23,676 nt of DNA, from positions 1-23,676 of the forward strand of contig CAXQRU010000184.1 of the NCBI GenBank assembly GCA_964226685.1, given 5' to 3'. The notes under the pieces were generated by a model. That model did not search any database. It was not told the DNA's origin and saw nothing but the letters and a program-made list of their open reading frames with translations. This DNA is from CAXQRU01 sp964226685. Its GTDB lineage: Bacteria > Pseudomonadota > Gammaproteobacteria > Pseudomonadales > Cellvibrionaceae. A program made the position numbers and the translations under genes. How positions within the stretch are numbered: the stretch's first letter is position 1; each line of letters starts with the position of its first letter. Shown one piece after another: positions 1 through 7,004 of this stretch.

Positions 1-22
1 CAGACGTGTGCTCTTCCGATCT
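1..22. other. Illumina adapter remnant (left contig end)
   Basis: The first 22 bases match the 3' end of the TruSeq read-2/P7 adapter arm (ends GTGCTCTTCCGATCT). They are the exact reverse complement of 23632-23653. This is library sequence, not genome; the gene that follows is cut here by the assembly and not by a biological event. Confidence 0.97.
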
Positions 23-622
23 CTCCAAAGCGATAGCATCGTGTGAGAAATTAAAGCTGACATCTTTATCCAGCATTGAATAGGTGTTAATCAACTCCTG
101 CACCGCATCGATGATTCCTAACGTTTCTAGCATTTCTATACGGGTAAACTTTATAAGATTACGCGAGCTTTGATAAATTTCATCATTAATGTGTAATAAT
201 TTTTCGAGACTTGCCTCATGCTCAGTTCCACTTAACGACTCAAGTAATTGGCGCAACTCAAGCTTGGTGACAATCAACTTTTGATTAACGGTATCGTGTA
301 GTATTCTCGAAATTCGCTTGCGCTCTTCATCGATTTTTTCATGATAGGTGGCCAACACGCGCCGAGTTTGATCGTGCGAGGTCTCTATTTGCTCTTGCTT
401 AACATTGCCAAACACACAAAAAAGGTAGACGGCCACCCCTAATACTGAGAGCAGCGTAAAACCTATATGAATCGGGTAGAGTACGATAATAACCAGGAGA
501 AACAACCAGCTCCACATAAACACGGTAGCTGGCTGTGAGCGTTTTACAATACTTAAATAACTACCAACCGCTAAAGCAAAGACAGAGACAACAATGAAAA
601 CTAGAAATAGTGTCTTGTCCAT
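23..622 (-). CDS. HisKA_3-type sensor histidine kinase, C-terminus missing at contig edge
   Basis: Not closed by a stop: 200 codons are readable from the ATG at 622 to the adapter junction. The N-terminus has about three hydrophobic segments (roughly residues 4-24, 35-50, 54-70) with almost no periplasmic loop, then a charged linker and the dimerisation/phosphoacceptor motif EERKRISRILHDTVNQKL (about 99-116, phospho-His 109). This motif and the following LETLGIIDAVQEL stretch are typical of the NarX/DegS/UhpB-like HisKA_3 class, which phosphorylates LuxR/NarL-type response regulators. The HATPase_c domain would lie beyond the contig end. The start is 8 nt after the stop of the cytosolic DUF1805 gene, so it is probably the fourth gene of that operon. 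With so little extracytoplasmic sequence, it may rely on its operon partners for sensing (inference). Confidence 0.85.
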
Positions 623-630
623 TGCATACT

Positions 631-897
631 TTAGCTCATTTTTTCAAGCGCGGCTTGACCACTATCACCAATGTTCACACCAAGTTTTTTGGCCGCTTCA
701 GAAACAGCAATCACTGAGGCTGATAACATTTCTTCATGATTATTAACACCACTCACCAAGGCACAGGCTTCACCGGTTTTATTGCAAGTTTCTACATTAA
801 TGTAAGCACACGCTAAAAAGCCTTTTTCTTCTTGTATAATCAAAAGCGGCTTGGCCAATTGATAGTGTAAATTTTCTGTTGCTGTTATTTCTGTCAT
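631..897 (-). CDS. DUF1805 (YunC-like) domain protein without signal peptide
   Basis: An 88-residue protein. The whole length is a DUF1805 domain: KPLLIIQEEKGFLACAYIN, then GEACALVSGV, then LGVNIGDSGQAALEKM, the pattern seen in Bacillus YunC. The biochemical role of the family is unknown. There is no signal peptide, so it should be cytosolic. I chose the ATG at 897 over an in-frame TTG at 903 because AAGGTG lies 8 nt upstream of the ATG. It is about 73% identical (58 of 79 aligned residues by eye) to the exported DUF1805 protein two genes upstream, and both keep three cysteines (LACA, TC.K, EAC). It sits between the PAS gene and the histidine kinase in an evident operon. A signalling role is inferred from context only. 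Confidence 0.85.
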   Translation of the reverse strand: MTEITATENLHYQLAKPLLIIQEEKGFLACAYINVETCNKTGEACALVSGVNNHEEMLSASVIAVSEAAKKLGVNIGDSGQAALEKMS

Positions 898-921
898 AGT
901 CAAAGCACCTTAGTTTGAGAG

Positions 922-1767
922 TTAATTTTTTCGAGAATTATCGATCAGTTCATCGATCTTTTTGTTGCCGGATACCGCAATAAAACTTTCCAAAAACTGG
1001 GTCTGATACTCAATGTTTGCCGGCTCCTCAGCCAACTTCGAAATATCAATATTTAAGCAGATAAAGCCAATCAAGCCGTAACTGTCATCAAATAAGGGTA
1101 TGGTCGAGGATTTAATCTTTCTACCATCTTTTAAGGTCAAACCATATGAAATATAGCTACCACCGCGATTGGCCAAGATGCTGTAGTCCTTAATCAGCTC
1201 TATACCAAAGTTAGTAGTGGAGTCTCCAAGACGGCGACCGGATATCGGATTTTGAATTGCAACCACAGACTGCAGAGGGTTGCGGGTATCGTGTAAAACG
1301 ATCTCCGTATTGGTGCCTTCAAAAGTTTTACCGATACCATTAACAATGTCTTTGTAGACATCAAACAATCGATCTTTGTGCTGAGAAAGCTCTTTAAGAT
1401 CATCATAGATCTCGTTATCGAGAAGCTTTCTATAACGCGCTTGTTCGTCGCTATTGAGCAACAAGTTCACGTTGTTACCCTGACCTAGATAAATCAAGTC
1501 CGCCGCCGCTTTTAAAGACACCTTCGGGTTTTCGACAAAATGATCCACCGCTTTCATGAACACATCTTTATCCAAAGCCAAGTGACCATCGGCCACTTTA
1601 ATCGGGTACAGATCTGGATAAGCCGCCAGAGGTTTACCGGGCAGCACGACCTTACCCTTAGGCTCATTGGAGTTCTCATTGATGAAATAGGCCGTTAACA
1701 TGACGATCAAGACCGCCGGCAAAAAGCCTAAAATCAACTTATTGAGCATACTGGATGACTGGCTCAT
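922..1767 (-). CDS. Membrane-anchored YheO-like PAS domain protein
   Basis: 281 residues. A single hydrophobic segment (about 11-29) follows a short N-terminus with one lysine and has no clear signal-peptidase site, so it looks like a signal anchor with the rest in the periplasm. Residues 30-130 are a helical region of unknown type. Residues 134-245 carry a YheO-like PAS (PAS_6) domain, recognisable from EIVLHD (155-160), NPISGRRLGD (173-182), KSSTIPLFD (219-227) and GFICLNIDISK (234-244). In YheO-type proteins this PAS sits in the cytoplasm upstream of an HTH domain; here there is no HTH and the domain is apparently exported. The gene starts 2 nt after the stop of the exported DUF1805 gene, suggesting translational coupling. 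The ligand is unknown. The topology is my inference and should be checked. Confidence 0.82.
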   Translation of the reverse strand: MSQSSSMLNKLILGFLPAVLIVMLTAYFINENSNEPKGKVVLPGKPLAAYPDLYPIKVADGHLALDKDVFMKAVDHFVENPKVSLKAAADLIYLGQGNNVNLLLNSDEQARYRKLLDNEIYDDLKELSQHKDRLFDVYKDIVNGIGKTFEGTNTEIVLHDTRNPLQSVVAIQNPISGRRLGDSTTNFGIELIKDYSILANRGGSYISYGLTLKDGRKIKSSTIPLFDDSYGLIGFICLNIDISKLAEEPANIEYQTQFLESFIAVSGNKKIDELIDNSRKN

Positions 1768-1769
1768 GG

Positions 1770-2072
1770 CTATTTCATCTTCGCCAGTGCATCAGAACCA
1801 GTGTCACCCACCTTAACGCCTAATTTAGCCGCAGGCTCAGATACCGCAATCACCTTAGCTTTCAACATATCATCATGAGTGCTAACACCACTGACGATCG
1901 CACAGGCTTCACCGGTTTTATCGCAGGTTTTTGTATTGATGTAGGCGCAGGCCAAAAAGCCCTTTTCTTCTTTAATGATCAACAGGGGTTTTTCAAGTTG
2001 ATAATTCAAATTCTCAGCAAAGCCAAATGTGGATAGTGAAAAAAGGATACAAGCCAGGATAGTTTTGTTCAC
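1770..2072 (-). CDS. Exported DUF1805 (YunC-like) domain protein
   Basis: 100 residues from a GTG start at 2072, preceded by GAGG 7 nt upstream. Longer in-frame starts exist up to 2126 but lack such an RBS and would bury the signal peptide. Residues 1-19 (MNKTILACILFSLSTFGFA) form a Sec signal peptide with likely cleavage before ENLNYQ. The mature protein is a bare DUF1805 domain, about 73% identical to the signal-less copy at 631..897, with the same three cysteines (mature C23, C31, C38). It is the first gene of the minus-strand operon. DUF1805 proteins are usually cytosolic, so a periplasmic version is unusual. Cysteine-based metal or redox sensing is one possibility, but nothing in the sequence proves it. 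Confidence 0.85.
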   Translation of the reverse strand: MNKTILACILFSLSTFGFAENLNYQLEKPLLIIKEEKGFLACAYINTKTCDKTGEACAIVSGVSTHDDMLKAKVIAVSEPAAKLGVKVGDTGSDALAKMK

Positions 2073-2166
2073 AAGGACCTCTATAGTAGTGTGCAAGTTA
2101 TTCGTCATGGGTTGATAGCCGACCATGGCTTTTTATTGTTAGCCAGACAATCTATCAAACTTACCC

Positions 2167-2180
2167 CTCTATAAATAGAG
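2167..2180. promoter_or_regulatory. Short inverted repeat in the divergent intergenic region
   Basis: CTCTAT-AA-ATAGAG, a perfect 6-bp inverted repeat with a 2-bp centre. It lies between the divergent DUF1805 operon and ubiE. It could be an operator half-site pair for a dimeric regulator, but a match this short can occur by chance. I could not place convincing -35/-10 pairs for either operon in this region. Confidence 0.2.
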
Positions 2181-2312
2181 TATTTTGCGCCAACCTGGGT
2201 TTTTGAGAATCCCTTGGCAGTCTTTCGCAAAGCACCCTTCACTTTAGGATAGGGCTTCGATAATACCCCCAAGGCATGTACAATGGCGCTTTTGCCTAGC
2301 AAGAGCAACCGT

Positions 2313-3062
2313 ATGGATCAAGAAGACAAGACACATTTTGGCTTTCAAGAAGTCCCCACCAGTGAAAAGGCTGCAAGAGTGGGCGATGTCTTTCGCTCCG
2401 TGGCGAGCAAGTATGATCTGATGAACGATTTGATGTCTGGCGGCATCCATCGCTTATGGAAACGTTTCACGATCGAAATGTCGGCGGCCCGCAAAGGCCA
2501 GACCATTTTAGATATTGCCGGTGGCACTGGGGATCTAGCCTACCAATTTTCAGGCATTGTTGGCGATGAAGGCCAGGTTATTCTGGCCGACATCAATGAG
2601 GCGATGCTCTCAGTGGGTCGCGACAAATTGATCGATCGCGGCGCGGCCAGTAACCTCGCTTACGTACAAGCTGATGCGCAATATCTGCCCTTTGCCGATA
2701 ACTCCATCGATTGCATCACCATTGCCTTTGGCCTTAGAAACGTGACCGACAAAGACTTAGCCATCCGTTCGATGTTGCGCGTGCTCAAACCCGGCGGCCG
2801 CTTACTCGTATTGGAGTTTTCAAAACCCACTCACAAATGGCTTGAAAGCTTGTATGACCAATACTCTTTCAAACTATTGCCACTCATGGGTAAACTGGTG
2901 GCGAATGATGCCGACAGTTACCGCTACCTGGCCGAGTCGATCCGCATGCACCCCGACCAAGAAACACTCAAGTCAATGATGGCCAATGCCGGCTTTGAAA
3001 TGTGTCGCTATCATAATATGACTGGCGGTATTGTGGCGCTTCATACGGGCATCAAACCCTGA
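2313..3062 (+). CDS. ubiE: Ubiquinone/menaquinone C-methyltransferase UbiE
   Basis: 249 residues, very close to E. coli UbiE (251). It is the SAM-dependent C-methyltransferase that methylates the benzoquinol ring in ubiquinone synthesis and demethylmenaquinol in menaquinone synthesis. Visible signatures are THFGFQ at the N-terminus, SVASKYDLMNDLMSGGIHRLWK, SAM motif I LDIAGGTGD (66-74), ADINEAML, FGLRNVTDKD, RVLKPGGRLLVLEFSKP and DADSYRYLAESIRMHPDQ. The frame is open ten codons further up to an ATG at 2283. I start at 2313 because MDQEDKTHFGFQ aligns with the family N-terminus and AAGAG lies 8 nt upstream. It is the first gene of the ubi-hisE-tat operon, and its stop overlaps the ubiJ start (TGATG). 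Confidence 0.96.
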   Translation: MDQEDKTHFGFQEVPTSEKAARVGDVFRSVASKYDLMNDLMSGGIHRLWKRFTIEMSAARKGQTILDIAGGTGDLAYQFSGIVGDEGQVILADINEAMLSVGRDKLIDRGAASNLAYVQADAQYLPFADNSIDCITIAFGLRNVTDKDLAIRSMLRVLKPGGRLLVLEFSKPTHKWLESLYDQYSFKLLPLMGKLVANDADSYRYLAESIRMHPDQETLKSMMANAGFEMCRYHNMTGGIVALHTGIKP

Positions 3063-3661
3063 TGAGTTGGCCAACTCTCGGCAGTGCGGCCATCGCCGCC
3101 CTTGAGGCTGCTATTAATAAAGCACTAGCCTACGACCCCGCCACTTTGGCGAAAATCAGCGAGCTGGGCGAGCCCTTAGTGATTGACTGTTTGCAGCCCA
3201 AGCTCTCGGTTAGCGTTACCGGTAGCGCCAAGGGGGTTCTGATCAGTCGTGGCGAGCATGTTGGCGCCACTAGGCTAACGGGTACTGCCACCGCATTACT
3301 ATCGCTAGCCAACAAGCCTCAGAGCAGCTTAGCCAATAGCGGGGTCACGGTCAGCGGCAATCTTGATTTACTCCAACGCTGGCAAAGCGCCTTGCGGGAC
3401 ATCGAGATCGATTGGCAGGGCTTGGTGAGCGAGTTTATTGGCGAGAGCCTCGGTAGCCTCATCAGCTCCGTTGCCACCAATACCTTCCAATACTCGAAAG
3501 AGCGAAGTCGCGATATGATGACGTTCGTGAGCCACTACTTCAGCGATGAGCGCCGCTGGGTACCCCACCCCGTTGAGCTTGAGCGATTCTATGATGAGGT
3601 CGACCAACTGGCGCTGGCCTGTGATAGACTCGCGGCTCGCATTAACGAGCAGTCTTCATGA
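3062..3661 (+). CDS. ubiJ: Ubiquinone biosynthesis accessory factor UbiJ
   Basis: 199 residues, the usual UbiJ/YigP size. UbiJ is a non-catalytic SCP2-fold lipid-binding protein that, with UbiK, organises the soluble Ubi complex carrying hydrophobic ubiquinone intermediates. Residues about 10-125 form the SCP2-like part (VIDCLQPKLSVSVTGSA, then GTATALLSLANK, then GVTVSGNLDLLQRWQSAL). The C-terminal portion ends in a helix rich in D/E/R/A (VELERFYDEVDQLALACDRLAARI), as in the family. Sequence similarity is modest, and the strongest evidence is position, tightly coupled between ubiE (1-nt overlap) and ubiB (4-nt ATGA overlap), as in E. coli and Pseudomonas. Confidence 0.92.
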   Translation: MSWPTLGSAAIAALEAAINKALAYDPATLAKISELGEPLVIDCLQPKLSVSVTGSAKGVLISRGEHVGATRLTGTATALLSLANKPQSSLANSGVTVSGNLDLLQRWQSALRDIEIDWQGLVSEFIGESLGSLISSVATNTFQYSKERSRDMMTFVSHYFSDERRWVPHPVELERFYDEVDQLALACDRLAARINEQSS

Positions 3662-5277
3662 GTTTACTTCGTTTATTAACCCTACTATGGGTCTTTATGC
3701 GCTACCGGCTCGACACGCTCTTGACCGGACATGTCCCCTGGCAATTGAAGCCGTTGTTTTGGCTATGCAGCCTCTTTCCAAAACCCTCCGATGATCGAGG
3801 CGAGTGCTTGCGGATTGCTTGTGAACAAATGGGCCCAGTCTACGTTAAGTTTGGTCAACTGCTTTCAACTCGACCAGACCTCGTGCCCAGTGATATTGTC
3901 AAAGCACTCAATCACCTACAAGACAATGTCACCCCCTTCGATGGCCAGCTATTTAAAGCCATGGTCGCCGAGGCCTTGGGCAGCCCCATCGAGGCCTTAT
4001 TTTCTGAATTTGACGACCAGCCACTGGCCTCGGCTTCTATTGCTCAGGTGCATGCCGCCAAGACCATCGATGGGCGCGAGGTAGTCATCAAAGTCGTACG
4101 TCCAGGCATTGCCAAAACCATCGAAAAAGATTTGAAGTTGATGCGCTCCATTGCCGCCTTTGGCGAGCGCTGGCTGCCCGATGGCAAACGCCTACGCTTG
4201 ACGGATGTTGTCAGGGACTACGACATCACCATTACCGATGAGCTGGACCTTCAAAAAGAAGGCGCCAATGCCTGCCAACTCAAACGTAATTTTGAGCACT
4301 CACCGATGCTTTATGTTCCACAAATACACTGGGACTATAGCACCAACAATATTTTAGTGATGGAGCGTATTCATGGCATCCCCGTCACGCATATGGATGA
4401 ACTCCGAGCGCAAGGCACCAATATCGAGCTATTAGCCAAGCGTGGCGTGGAGATCTTTTTCACCCAAGTCTTTGAGCACAACTTTTTCCATGCCGATATG
4501 CACCCGGGTAATATTTTTGTCTCAAAAGAGACGCCCTCCCAGCCTAAATACATCGCCATCGATACCGCCATTATCGGCTCGCTCACCCGCGAGGATCAGT
4601 ACTATCTCGCGCGCAACCTATTGGCGATGTTCAAGCGCGATTATCGTCTAGTAGCGGAGCTGCATGTGCAAAGCGGCTGGGTGCCCAAAAGCACCCGTGT
4701 TGGTGAGCTGGAAGCGGCCGTTCGCAGCGTGTGTGAGCCCATTTTTGGTAAGCCATTGGCTGAAATTTCCTTTGGTCGAGTGCTCATCACTCTCTTTAAA
4801 ACCGCCAGACGCTTCAATATGAGCGTGCAGCCGCAGTTGGTATTGCTGCAAAAAACGCTGTTAAACATCGAAGGCTTGGGCCGGCAGATCTACCCAGAAC
4901 TCGACCTATGGGAAACCGCCAAACCCTTCTTAGAGCGCTGGCTTAAAGAGCAGTATCGCCCCAAAGCTTTGATCAATCATATGAAGCGCTATGGCCCTGA
5001 GTGGTGGGAAAAACTGCCCCAACTACCCAGCCAAATACTCAATACCATTGAGCGCGTTGAACATGTCAGCGACCAGCTCGAGCATATTGAGCAGATGGTT
5101 TCAGACTACCAAGACAAGCGCAAGAGACGCCAAAAAACCCGGCGTTGGGAATGGCTGGCGTTGGCCGTCGCTGCCGGTGCCGCCGCCTTTAGCACCGCCA
5201 CCCAATCCTGGGAGCTACCCACTGGTGCTTGGCTTAGTGTGATAGCCCTGCTATTGTGGTCACATACACAACGTTAA
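3658..5277 (+). CDS. ubiB: UbiB, ABC1/ADCK atypical protein kinase-like ATPase for ubiquinone synthesis
   Basis: 539 residues (E. coli UbiB is 546). Family hallmarks are all present: KFGQ (64-67), the alanine-rich nucleotide loop region ASASIAQVH (124-132), the beta-3 lysine in VVIKV (K145), LQKEGANA, the catalytic HADMHPGN (278-285) and the metal-binding Asp in IDTAIIG (D302). Two C-terminal hydrophobic segments (about 498-515 and 521-535) are the membrane anchors. UbiB is an ATPase thought to help extract or present quinone intermediates from the membrane to the Ubi complex. The ATG overlaps the ubiJ stop by 4 nt. The gene looks intact. Confidence 0.96.
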   Translation: MSLLRLLTLLWVFMRYRLDTLLTGHVPWQLKPLFWLCSLFPKPSDDRGECLRIACEQMGPVYVKFGQLLSTRPDLVPSDIVKALNHLQDNVTPFDGQLFKAMVAEALGSPIEALFSEFDDQPLASASIAQVHAAKTIDGREVVIKVVRPGIAKTIEKDLKLMRSIAAFGERWLPDGKRLRLTDVVRDYDITITDELDLQKEGANACQLKRNFEHSPMLYVPQIHWDYSTNNILVMERIHGIPVTHMDELRAQGTNIELLAKRGVEIFFTQVFEHNFFHADMHPGNIFVSKETPSQPKYIAIDTAIIGSLTREDQYYLARNLLAMFKRDYRLVAELHVQSGWVPKSTRVGELEAAVRSVCEPIFGKPLAEISFGRVLITLFKTARRFNMSVQPQLVLLQKTLLNIEGLGRQIYPELDLWETAKPFLERWLKEQYRPKALINHMKRYGPEWWEKLPQLPSQILNTIERVEHVSDQLEHIEQMVSDYQDKRKRRQKTRRWEWLALAVAAGAAAFSTATQSWELPTGAWLSVIALLLWSHTQR

Positions 5278-5287
5278 TTGAGGTAAC

Positions 5288-5608
5288 ATGTCAGATACAT
5301 TAAATGCCCTCTGGAAGGTGCTGCAAGATCGCAAAGCCAATGCTGATTCGAGTAAATCTTATGTGGCAGAGCTTCACGAAAAGGGCTTAAATAAGATCTT
5401 GGAAAAGCTCGGAGAAGAAGCAACAGAAACCATTATCGCCGCCAAAGATGGCAATAATGACGAGCTCATTTACGAAATGGCTGACTTATGGTTTCACTCT
5501 TTCGTACTCCTGTCACATACTGGCTGTAGTATCGATCAAGTTTTGCAAGAATTGGCCAGACGTTTCGATCTTTCTGGCCTTGAAGAAAAAGCCAATCGCA
5601 CTCATTAG
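5288..5608 (+). CDS. hisE: Phosphoribosyl-ATP pyrophosphatase HisE
   Basis: 106 residues, typical of stand-alone HisE. It hydrolyses phosphoribosyl-ATP to phosphoribosyl-AMP plus pyrophosphate, the second step of histidine synthesis. The all-alpha MazG-like metal site is visible: LGEEATETIIAAK (41-53, EExxE) and EMADLWFH (63-70, ExxD). A GAGG sequence precedes the ATG by about 5 nt, and the gene starts 10 nt after ubiB. In Pseudomonas the same place holds hisI-hisE; here hisI is absent between ubiB and hisE, so PR-AMP cyclohydrolase must be encoded elsewhere. Clustering with ubi/tat is a known pseudomonad-type arrangement with no clear functional link. Confidence 0.95.
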   Translation: MSDTLNALWKVLQDRKANADSSKSYVAELHEKGLNKILEKLGEEATETIIAAKDGNNDELIYEMADLWFHSFVLLSHTGCSIDQVLQELARRFDLSGLEEKANRTH

Positions 5609-5668
5609 ATAATGGTGAAGGTTTAATTGAATTTTAGCTCTCTGGAGCTGGCAACTGAGGAAATTACT

Positions 5669-5890
5669 ATGGCACCTAGTCTTTGGCAGTTATTAATTGT
5701 TTTCGGTATCATCTTGCTATTATTTGGCACCAAAAAGCTACGCAACCTCGGCGGCGATGTGGGCGGCGCTATCAAAGGTTTCAAAAAAGCCATGAAAGAT
5801 GACGATGAAGAGAGCAAAAAGCTCGAAAAACAAACCGAAGGTAACACCGAAGAAACCACAACCCAGAAAGACACAGCAGACCACAAGTAA
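5669..5890 (+). CDS. tatA: Sec-independent translocase subunit TatA
   Basis: 73 residues. TatA oligomerises into the conduit for folded proteins with twin-arginine signal peptides. It has an N-terminal membrane helix with WQLLIVFGIILLLFGTKKL (6-24, including the FGTKK hinge), an amphipathic helix to GAIKGFKKAMKDDDEE, and an acidic disordered tail. The frame is open upstream from a TTG at 5627, but the ATG at 5669 aligns with the family N-terminus and has GAGG 8 nt upstream. It opens the tatABC block. Confidence 0.95.
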   Translation: MAPSLWQLLIVFGIILLLFGTKKLRNLGGDVGGAIKGFKKAMKDDDEESKKLEKQTEGNTEETTTQKDTADHK

Positions 5891-5896
5891 CGCTCA

Positions 5897-6277
5897 ATGG
5901 GCTTCTTTGAACTCCTCGTCATTGCCGTGGTAACCCTAGTTCTGGTTGGCCCAGAGAGAATGCCCGGTGTCGTACGCTCAGTAGCTTTGACAGTGGGCCG
6001 GATTAAACGCAGCTTTAACTCCGCTAAGCGCGATTTGGAAAAACACATCGGCGCGGATGAAATTCGGCGGCAATTGCATAATGAAGAGATCATGCAAAGC
6101 CTGAAAGCCACTCGAGATGAAATGGAAGCCATGCTCAAACACGAACACGCTCTAGCAGCGAAACAAGAAAGCGAAAGCGAAAATCGAATCTCACCCGAAT
6201 CAACGGAAGAACCAACAGACCCCGAGGAAGAAAAGCCACTCAAACCCAAAGACACTAAAGGCGGCCAAAGTGAGTGA
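5897..6277 (+). CDS. tatB: Sec-independent translocase subunit TatB
   Basis: 126 residues. TatB with TatC forms the receptor for twin-arginine signal peptides. The N-terminus MGFFELLVIAVVTLVLVGPE gives the membrane helix with its early conserved glutamate (E5) and the GPERMP hinge that separates TatB from TatA (FGTKK). A long charged amphipathic region follows (RIKRSFNSAKRDLEKHIG), then an acidic, proline-rich tail. It starts 6 nt after tatA and overlaps tatC by 8 nt. Confidence 0.94.
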   Translation: MGFFELLVIAVVTLVLVGPERMPGVVRSVALTVGRIKRSFNSAKRDLEKHIGADEIRRQLHNEEIMQSLKATRDEMEAMLKHEHALAAKQESESENRISPESTEEPTDPEEEKPLKPKDTKGGQSE

Positions 6278-7004
6278 GTCATCACCTCTTGTAGAACATT
6301 TACTAGAGTTACGAAGCCGCCTGTTGAAGTGCGTAGCCGCTGTGCTATTGATTTTTCTGTGTCTAGCGCCCTTTGCCAACGAGCTGTATACCTGGGTCGC
6401 GGCTCCTTTGCAGAAGTATTTAGCCGACAATGGCAGCTCGATGATTTCCATTGATTTGGTCGAACCTTTTTTTATCCCGTTTAAGCTAGCCTTTTTTCTG
6501 GCTTTTTTGGCCGCAATACCGGTTTTACTCTATCAAATTTGGGCCTTTCTGGCGCCCGGGCTTTATCAACACGAAAGACGTTTAATTGGCCCCCTATTGG
6601 CCTCAACCGTATTGCTATTTTATGCCGGCGTCGCCTTTGCCTATTTTGTGCTGTTCCCTATCGCCTTTAAGTTTTTCACTACCTTTGCTCCCGAGGGGGT
6701 GACTGTTGCCACCGACATTGGCCACTACTACGGCTTTGTTTTCAAAATATTTATCGCCTTTGGAGTGGCTTTTGAGATTCCAATTGCCACCATTTTGCTG
6801 ATTCGCTCAGGCACCGTCAGCGCCGATAGCCTCGCCGAAAAACGTCCCTATGTGATCATCGCTTGCTTCGTGATCGGCATGATACTGACACCGCCCGATG
6901 TTTTTTCTCAAACCATACTCGCAGTACCCGTATGGATGCTGTTTGAATGCGGGGTTTTCTTTGGTCGTTTTATCACCCCCAAAACTGATACTGCGGAAGA
7001 ATGA
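6270..7004 (+). CDS. tatC: Sec-independent translocase subunit TatC
   Basis: 244 residues with six membrane segments. TatC is the polytopic core that recognises the twin-arginine motif. Conserved features: LLELRSRLL (E13, R17), PFFIPFKLAFF, YQIWAFLAPGLYQHERR (E102-R104 region), APEGV, GVAFEIP and the signature TPPDVFSQ (208-214, D210). The start is GTG at 6270, inside the last codons of tatB; no in-frame ATG would keep the conserved N-terminus. This suggests translational coupling. The stop overlaps the DUF2868 gene start by 4 nt. Confidence 0.96.
   Translation: MSESSPLVEHLLELRSRLLKCVAAVLLIFLCLAPFANELYTWVAAPLQKYLADNGSSMISIDLVEPFFIPFKLAFFLAFLAAIPVLLYQIWAFLAPGLYQHERRLIGPLLASTVLLFYAGVAFAYFVLFPIAFKFFTTFAPEGVTVATDIGHYYGFVFKIFIAFGVAFEIPIATILLIRSGTVSADSLAEKRPYVIIACFVIGMILTPPDVFSQTILAVPVWMLFECGVFFGRFITPKTDTAEE

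Noticed and set aside
2105..2308. 67-residue minus-strand frame upstream of the exported DUF1805 gene
   Set aside because: No RBS or recognisable domain; it overlaps the likely promoter region and the ubiE leader.
5623..6285. 220-residue frame on the minus strand opposite tatA/tatB
   Set aside because: Serine-rich antisense shadow of two certain genes.
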